DNA from: Linanthus parryae
Lineage: Eukaryota; Streptophyta; Magnoliopsida; Ericales; Polemoniaceae
Direction of reading: 5' to 3'
DNA: 64,000 nucleotides
Assembly (NCBI GenBank): GCA_023055425.1
Contig: JALGPY010000001.1
Location: 140,703,368 to 140,767,367, forward strand
The notes below the pieces were generated by a model that worked only from the letters and a program-made list of their open reading frames with translations, did no database searches and was not told the origin of the DNA. Made by a program: the position numbers and the translations under genes. How positions within the stretch are numbered: the first letter of the stretch is position 1; the number at the start of each line of letters is the position of its first letter. Below are positions 57,247-64,000 of this stretch, piece by piece.

Positions 57247-59042
57247 ATGTCGACTAGAAATTACCCATCTGGATGCCATAAAAGAAAAAGGGCAAGAGAA
57301 GTGGAAAAGTTAATTGAATCCCAAAGAGGGGCTTTGCATAAATTTCTCCTTAGTATCACAAACCCAGGTTGTGAAACTGAAAACCCTAGTGATATTCAGG
57401 TTGAAAACCCTAATGATGAACAAGCTGGAGACTTTTCAATTGCCCAACATGAAAACCCCAGGGAGGAGGAACAAAAGGAAGAGCCTAGAGACTTGTTAGC
57501 TGAAAGTAATAATGCAGAAAATTCTGGAGATGGTGATCTTAGTATTCCTGAAATCATAGACACTGAAGAAGAGTACTGGAAACAGACGAGGACGCCGACC
57601 CCTATACCATCAGAAGGTTTGAAACCAAAATTGAAATGATTGCGGAATTTGATCCTGTTATGCAACAACACTTTAGACGTGCTGAAAACGGTGAGCTGCC
57701 TCATCGTTTTCTGGGTCATGACTTGGAGAAATCAATAGTGCATATGCTAGCATGTGAAATCAAACTAAAAATAGTTGAAAAAGTTAAGGAAGCTAAATAC
57801 TTCTCAGTAGTACTTGATTGTAATTCAAATGCGAGTTACGAAAGGCAAGTGTCGCTTACTTTGAGATGCGTGAATGTCTTTGCGACCCCGGTTAAAATAG
57901 AAGAGTTCTTTTTGGGTTTTTTGGATTTAGATGATACTCCGAATAGATGCATTTTCGATGAACTTGTAAGGCTCATAGAAAGTCTTGGACTTTATATGAA
58001 TGATATGAGAGGGCAAGGATATGCTGGTGGCTTAAGCATGAGAGGAGAAAAGGAAGGTCTACAAAGAACATTATTAGATAGAAGTCCTAGAGCATTCTAC
58101 ACTCCTTGTGGTTATCATAGTCTTAGTTTAGTACTCTTCGACTTAATTAATGACTGTCCTAGATCACATTTATTTGGAGCTTTGCAAAGCATATATTCTA
58201 TATTTTCTGGTTCTGCACAGAGATGGGAAGTTTTAATAGATCGGGTGACATGGCCAACAGTTCGGCCATTGCCGGAAACACGCTGGGAAAGTTGCATTGA
58301 ATGTGTTGAAGCAATCAAAAGCCATCCTGTAGAAATAAGAGATGCTTTACTTGAATTGGCCGAAACAGAAAAAGATAATCTAATTCGAAGTCAGGCAAGA
58401 TCACTAGCTACTTATTCGATGGATAACTTTGAATTTTTACTTGCCATGAATATTTGGTATGAAATTCTATTCACTGTAATTTCTGTTTGCAAAAGTTTGC
58501 AATCTGAAGATTCTGCTGCAACTCAATTGCAAAGTGTCATATCTTTACTTGAAGAGTTTAGAGTTAATGGATTTGCTTCCATTGTGGACTCGACCAAAGA
58601 AATGGCTTTGAAGATGGAAATTGAACCAGTGTTTCAGGAAAAACACATCATCCGTAGAAAAACAGATATTGATGAGATCAAGAACAAGGATGTAGCATTA
58701 TCATGTGAAGAATCTTTTTGAGTTGAGGTGTTCTTATATTTAGTAGATCAAACTATTTCTTCTATTAAGACTCGATTGGAACAACTTAATAATTTTGATA
58801 AAACTTTTGGCTTCTTATTAAACATTGGGGTCCTTGAAATCTTTAGATGATAAAATGCTGAAAGAACACTGTGCTAAACTTGAAAATTCTTTATCACACA
58901 AGACAACATCTGACATTGATGCTTCAGCTTTGTATTCCGAGTTGCAGGTGCTGAGAAAAGTTTTACCCGCCGAAGTAGATAAGCCAATCGATGTGCTGAA
59001 CTATTTGAAAGCAGTAGATTCTTATCCGAATGCATGCATTTG
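57247..59042 (+). pseudogene. hAT-derived paralogue C, inactivated and cut by a copia element
   Basis: It begins MSTRNYPSGCHKRKR and aligns with A to the last 50 or so codons. An 82-bp deletion at about 57581-57584 (flanked in A by AACA on both sides) removes the segment after EYWKQ and shifts the frame. Reading resumes from about 57636 to a CGA to TGA stop at 58719-58721, and a one-base gain follows near 58828. The first acidic motif reads LDCNSN, and the GYAGG change is shared with A and B. At 59043, within the codons for CICYRIL in A, a copia element begins, so the rest lies beyond it or is lost. Confidence 0.92.
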
Positions 59043-60468
59043 TGTTGGAATAGATTCCCTAGAGGCAATCTAGTTTAGTATGAAGTATTTGTGGCTAGAA
59101 ATTTATTTATTATTTATTGGATATTTAATATAATGAAGTCCTTAGATTTACAATTGTGTTGTTTATCTTAAATATCCCTAGTCAAGTATAATAATTAATG
59201 GGACAATCATCTATAGACTAGTATGGGGTTTGATTGATATGGAGATATCACGATCCAACACATAGGTGTGCATTGGGGAATGTTGCACTGGATTGACCAT
59301 ATCCGAGAAGGCTACATACACGTTATGTTGAGTCACAAGCGCTTCTCGCAGTGCAATGGTATTGTCATCCTTAGACTTGAAGTCACTAGATATTCTAGTT
59401 GTGGATTATTGTGATCTTGGTAGCGTTAAACGCTACACCGTAACTGGGTAGTTATAAAGGCGTGTACTGGATACAATAAGAAGCAAGCTTAGAGTTCGTA
59501 GTGGACGTAGATAGAATTTGTCCCTCTCACATAACGGGAGCAAATATCCTCGGCCACTCGAGGGATAGTGCTTATAGAATGTCTGGCCAGACTCAAATAA
59601 ATCAATATGGGGTATTGATGTTATTTGCACGAATAAGGCTATTCCCATGGATCGAGAAACTATGGATTGGATATACGAGTGTGACTTGTATGTCTCGTGT
59701 CCAATCCGGATATAGAGACAAAGGGATGAGACAATTACTTGTACAAAGGTTGTCAAGATGACTATTCTATTAGTTGGCTAGAATGGATGTTTTGCTAGAG
59801 ACCGCTCCATATTAGCAAATAATTGCAACCAACTAGATAGACCTATGGGGTCACACGCTATATAGAGTTGAACTAGATTTGGGAATTAATTAATTGGATT
59901 AATTAATTAGAAGGATCACTTTGCAAACCCTTGCAAACTTAGTAGGGACTAATTTGCAAGGAAGGGACTAAATTGAATTCTAGTAGGACTAGAATAAGTC
60001 CTTTAGGTAGTTAACAAGGAGTTGTTGGACTATATAAAGGACCTTCCTTCCTTCCTTCCCACATAACTTATGCTCATTAGTGAACATAACAAGAGTGGGA
60101 GAGAACAAAAGGAGAGAGAGCAAGCAACAAGGAGGCCCGAACCGCCCCCTTGCCGCCGCCCCGTCCCCGTCAGCCAAAGGAGGCCAAGACCCTCCTTTGG
60201 GTCTCGTTTTGCGTGATTTATTCTTCCTATTCCTATTCCGGGCTAGCACCAAGGAGTTGGGAGATCTAGGATCAACTCTAGGCTTGATCAACTATAGAGA
60301 ACGTGACATAATTCGCGTTTGAAGTCATCAAGGAGAACCCAAAGGAGTGTTTATGATTTCTAACCCTTACCATCGTTATGTCTCTTGACTTGTGATCCTT
60401 GGAGGGTTTTGCATGGTTTTATGTTTTATTATGCTTCCGTTGTGCAATCCATAAATCAAAACCCTACA
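59043..60468 (+). repeat. 5' LTR of the Angela/Tork-like copia
   Basis: 1426 bp, TGTTGGAA...CCCTACA, nearly the same as 52853-54281. It is followed two bases later by the primer-binding site. Holds TTAATTAATTGGATTAATTAATT near 59886 and a TATATAAAGG TATA-like box near 60031. Confidence 0.93.
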
Positions 60469-60469
60469 G

Positions 60470-60484
60470 TGGTATCAGAGCCAC
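60470..60484 (+). other. Primer-binding site of the Angela/Tork-like copia
   Basis: TGGTATCAGAGCCAC, the initiator-Met tRNA complement, directly after the LTR. Confidence 0.93.
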
Positions 60485-62143
60485 AGGTCGTAGAGCATAA
60501 ACGTGGTTTATGTCTTACGTTTTGTTGTTTTACACCTTAATTTGATTGTTTATCGCGTAAAACAAGACAAATCAAGCATGGGATGCAATTTGTCAATAAT
60601 TAATCATAACAAGATCCAATTTTTGCATTGGATGCATGAATTGGTGAGTTTGAGAAATTTTAGGATCTTAGATCTAGGGTTTGGGCATCCTTGGGGAAGA
60701 AGGAGTTCTCCCAAAACAAGGAAACAACCAAACTTGGGCACCAAGCAAGGGAGTTGTTTTGGAAACAACTCCCTCAAGGAGGTTCGGCCCCCCTAGGGAC
60801 CGCCCCCCTTGCTTGCCGCCCAAGATTGGCCGCCCTAGGGGCCGGGCGGCCCTAACCCGCGGGCCTAGCCTTGTGGGTTTTGGGCCGGGCCAGCCCTAGG
60901 GTCTTGTGGTTCACTTTGTTGGGCCCGGGCAATTTGATTGTTGGGCCCATGGACCGTTTTAACCCTAGAAATCCTAAAATCAATTAAAATTGACCAAGCG
61001 CGTTAAAATTGGATTTTAACTGTTTATGTGCAAATCGCATGGTGATTGGATATGGCCTTAGGATGTGGTTTGATGTGGATGTTTAATTTTGTGGTTTGGT
61101 TTTACGGCCTGCGAGCTGATCAATTAATTTTAATAATTAATTAGGGTTTTATGGCCTGCGTGCCATTTTTTTCTCAACTTGTGAGATTTATTTTATTTAG
61201 TATAGAAGTTAGCTAGTGCTAGATAAAGTAGATTGTTAGCCAAGATTGAAGAAAAGAAGCCCAAAGCCAAAGAAGCCACAAAAGATGGAGCATGGAGCAT
61301 TCCACAAGACTATGAAGGATGGACCAAAAGATCAAGACGCATGGAGATGTGTTTGCTTTAGGGTTCATAGATAATTCCATTGGCTTGGAATTATCTTAGT
61401 CTAGAAAAGGCCATATCCACATCACGTTTAATTTCTGTTTTGTGGTTGTTTAATTTTATTGTGTTATTATTTGCGTGGTTGGTGTATGGATGTTGCATGC
61501 AATTAGGATAGTAAGATAATTAGACAACCCGGATCTATTATTTGGAGTTGTGCCCAAACTCAAATAGATAGATTAGTTGATATTGATCAACAAAACAATT
61601 AAATTGAATTTAAAATCCCTCAAAATTCAAATATTGTGTTCTTGCCTTCTCGTTATTTAAACACTCATTATCATCATTATTTATCAAGTTCGTGCGTGCC
61701 AAAGCATGGCGACTTGGTTCATAATGATGGAATGCGATGGCACGTAACAATGTGCAATTGTTTAGATAAGATGTTGAACACAACTAGGCTATTAATTTGA
61801 TTAAAAAACCAAGAGGCAATCAATTGGGATTATCCATATGGATGGATAAATAAGAAGTTATTCTCCCAATTGAACCAAGAGTTGCATATGGGATGCAATT
61901 GGAATTGTTCCTACCTAAAGTAGTCAAATTATGGGTGACTTGCCAAAGCAAGCTCATAAGGAGATGAAAGATGGATCTAGGCCCACTAGAAAATATAAGG
62001 ATATTTTCCGCATTAATATCTTGAGGGTTATTAATCTGTAGAAAAATAGTGGGAGCTATATTTGATAAACTAGCCATTATTGAATATATTCAAAAATTCA
62101 CAAATACTAAAACTTGCGTATTTTCCTTTTTGTAGAATTCCAA
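60485..62143 (+). other. Untranslated leader of the Angela/Tork-like copia
   Basis: About 1.66 kb without a supported gene. A GC-rich stretch with CCGCCC, GGGCGGCC and CCGCGGGCC motifs occupies 60780-60900 and contrasts with the AT-rich surroundings. It may be structured in the genomic RNA. Confidence 0.65.
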
Positions 62144-62914
62144 ATGGCAAACAACTCATCGAGTTCACAACATTCCCTACGATCTGTCCTTGAGAAGGAC
62201 AAGCTCTCTGGAACCAACTTTCTTGATTGGTACAGAAACTTGAGAATTGTTCTCAAGCAAGAGAAGAAACTGTACGCAATAGAGGAGCATGTTCCAGAAG
62301 GTCCAGAGAACCAAACACCTGCTGCCTTAAAGGCGTATCAAAAGCGTGTTGATGAAGCTAATGATGCGGCCTGCCTAATGCTTTGCACCATGACTTCTGA
62401 GCTTCAGAAGCAACACGAAAACATGAATGCTGTCGATATGATCGAACATCTAAAGCAGCTCTTCCAAGAGCAGGCGAGGGTAGAGAGGTATGAGGTCTCA
62501 AAGGCACTGTTCAAATGTCATCTGGCAGAAGGGAACCCGGTGGGACCCCATGTACTCCGAATGATCGGGTACTTGGAGAATCTCGCCCGACTGGGGTTCT
62601 CGGTCGGCCAAGAGTTGGCAACCGATCTCGTGTTGAAATCGTTGCCCGAGAGTTATGGACAGTTCATTATGAACTATAACATGAACGAGATCGTTAAACC
62701 ACTGCCAGATTTACTCAACATGTTGAGGACGGCTGAACAGAGCATCAACAAGGGTAAGGGCAAGGCCATAATGATGGTACAGAAAGGAAAGGGCAAAAGG
62801 TTTGCCTCTTCCTCCAAGGGAAAAGGCAAGTCAGTTGCCAAGTGGCATTGCCAAGGCCGTGACTAAAGGTGAGTGTCACTACTGCGGTCAGCCTGGACAC
62901 TGGAGGAGGAACTG
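62144..62914 (+). pseudogene. Gag of the Angela/Tork-like copia, frameshifted before the zinc knuckle
   Basis: The ATG at 62144 opens MANNSSSSQHSLRSVLEKDK. It contains the UBN2-type Gag core (SGTNFLDWYRNLRIVLKQEK, MIEHLKQLFQEQARVERYEV, GYLENLARLGFSVGQELATD) and a basic Lys/Gly tail. The frame ends at 62866, while the zinc knuckle CHYCGQPGHWRRNC (62873-62914) is in another frame, so a shift occurred between about 62830 and 62866. The body of Gag is intact. Confidence 0.9.
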
Positions 62915-63987
62915 CCTATCTGGAGGACAAGAGGCTTGGATTAGTGATTCCACCACCACCAGGTATTTTTGTTGTAGATGTCAATTTAACTGTCTCTACA
63001 TCATGGGTATTAGATACTGGATGTGGATCTCATATTTGTCGAAATATGCAGGATTTAAAGAGAAGTAGAAGATTGGCTAAAGGAGAGGTAGATCTGCGCG
63101 TTGGGAATGGAGCAAAGGTTGCTGCGTTGGCCATAGGCGTGTGCGAGCTATCTCTGCCTTCAGGATTAGTTTTAGAATTAAATAATTGCTATTTTGTGCC
63201 TGCTATGAGCAGAAAGATTATTTCTATTTCTTGTTTGGACAAGGATGGTTTTATTATTTCAATAAAGAACAATTGTTGTTCCTTTTATTTAAATAATATT
63301 CACTATTTTAGTGCGCAATTATTTAATGGACTTTATGTCCTTGATCTAAGCAATCCTGTCTACAACATTAATACCAAGCGGATTAAAATAAATGATTTAA
63401 ATCCTGCTTATTTATGGCACTGTCGTTTAGGCCACATAAATGATAAACGTGTATCTAGACTCCATAATGATGGATTACTAGATTCATTTGATTTTGAATC
63501 ATATGAGACATGTGAGGCTTGTTTATTGGGAAAAATGACAAAGTCCCCTTTCAATAAGAAAGGTGAGAGGACTAGTGAGCAATTGGCACTCATACATACT
63601 GATGTGTGTGGGCCATTTGCCACGCCTGCCAGGGGTGGTTATGTCTACTTCATTACTTTTACTGATGATTACAGTAGATATGGATTTGTGTACCTTATGA
63701 GGGCAAAATCCGAATCCTTTGAAGTGTTCAAAGAATTCAAGAATGAAGTAGAGAAGCAACTTGGCAAAAGTATCAAGGCTCTACGATCGGATCGTGGAGG
63801 AGAATACTTGAGCCAAGAGTTTGACGAATATCTTAGAGAGTGTGGGATCGTGTCCCAACTCACTCCACCCGGAACGCCACAATGGAATGGCGTGTCCGAG
63901 AGGAGGAATCGAACCCTATTGGATATGGTTCGATCTATGATGTGTCAAACCGATATTCCATTATCATTTTGGGCTACGCTCTATTAA
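62915..63987 (+). pseudogene. Protease and integrase of the Angela/Tork-like copia
   Basis: Immediately after the zinc knuckle the frame shifts again, into one giving YLEDKRLG, then protease (STSWVLDTGCGSHIC) and gag-pre-integrase (LWHCRLGHINDKRVSRL, CLLGKMTKSPF). The integrase core follows (LIHTDVCGPF, LRSDRGGEYLS, PQWNGVSERRNRTLLDMVRSMM) with its D, D and E in place. A one-base loss at about 63973, in the SFW box, puts a TAA at 63985-63987; the next frame carries on the usual sequence to the window edge. RT and RNase H lie outside. Confidence 0.9.
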
Positions 63988-64000
63988 GTGCAGCTTTCAC

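Larger units (their letters stand above)
59043..64000 (+). mobile_element. Angela/Tork-like Ty1/copia element, 5' portion
   Basis: 5' LTR, primer-binding site, 1.7-kb leader, gag, protease, integrase; the element continues past the window. It is inserted in paralogue C after ATTTG (59038-59042). Three single-base frame breaks are visible in the coding region. Long LTRs and Gag/integrase style suggest the Angela/Tork group, with moderate certainty. Confidence 0.9.

Noticed and set aside
60780..60900. GC-rich block as a CpG island of a host gene
   Set aside because: It lies in the copia leader between primer-binding site and gag; no gene follows except gag.

Overview
The window is nuclear DNA from a flowering plant. 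It carries Ty1/copia and Ty3/gypsy retrotransposons of plant lineages, a plant L1-type LINE, MITEs, and a hAT-derived gene family with GT-AG introns and plant-style promoters. I cannot name the species. No rRNA, tRNA or CRISPR array was seen. The only long gene that looks undamaged is the first of three hAT-transposase-derived paralogues; almost everything else is transposon sequence in various states of decay.

Layout. 1-3480: part of a gypsy LTR, then the 3' end of an old copia element (minus strand). 3501-4058: an ATT microsatellite and a MITE. 4140-11655: hAT-derived paralogue A (intact 699-codon frame) with a long repetitive downstream region. 12083-26323: a TNT1-like copia element (minus strand) holding a young, nearly intact copia (12892-18298) and a gypsy-type solo LTR (20589-23837) that itself contains a Tourist-like MITE. 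26700-34600: paralogue B, a pseudogene, with a downstream region matching that of A. 34601-37490: nothing recognised. 37496-52192: a complete 14.7-kb Tat-lineage gypsy element (minus strand, dual RNase H, perfect 5-bp target duplication) that carries, on the opposite strand, a five-exon plant-mobile-domain (PMD) gene and a 54-bp tandem array. 52272-56602: a broken LINE split by a 1.4-kb solo LTR. 56726-59042: paralogue C, a pseudogene cut by an Angela/Tork-like copia element that fills 59043-64000 and runs off the window.

How it fits together. A, B and C share promoter, 5'-UTR intron and coding sequence and point the same way, so they look like an old tandem or segmental array later pushed apart by transposon insertions. 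All three lack the N-terminal TTF zinc finger and have Ala where hAT relatives have an Asp in the GYD motif. The changes therefore predate the duplication and argue that A is not an active transposase; domestication is possible but unproven. The most unusual system is the antisense PMD gene in the Tat element: its introns lie opposite to the retrotransposon transcript, so they would not be removed during retrotransposition, and the promoter-like block just upstream (TGACGTCA plus telo-box) suggests an independent transcription unit.
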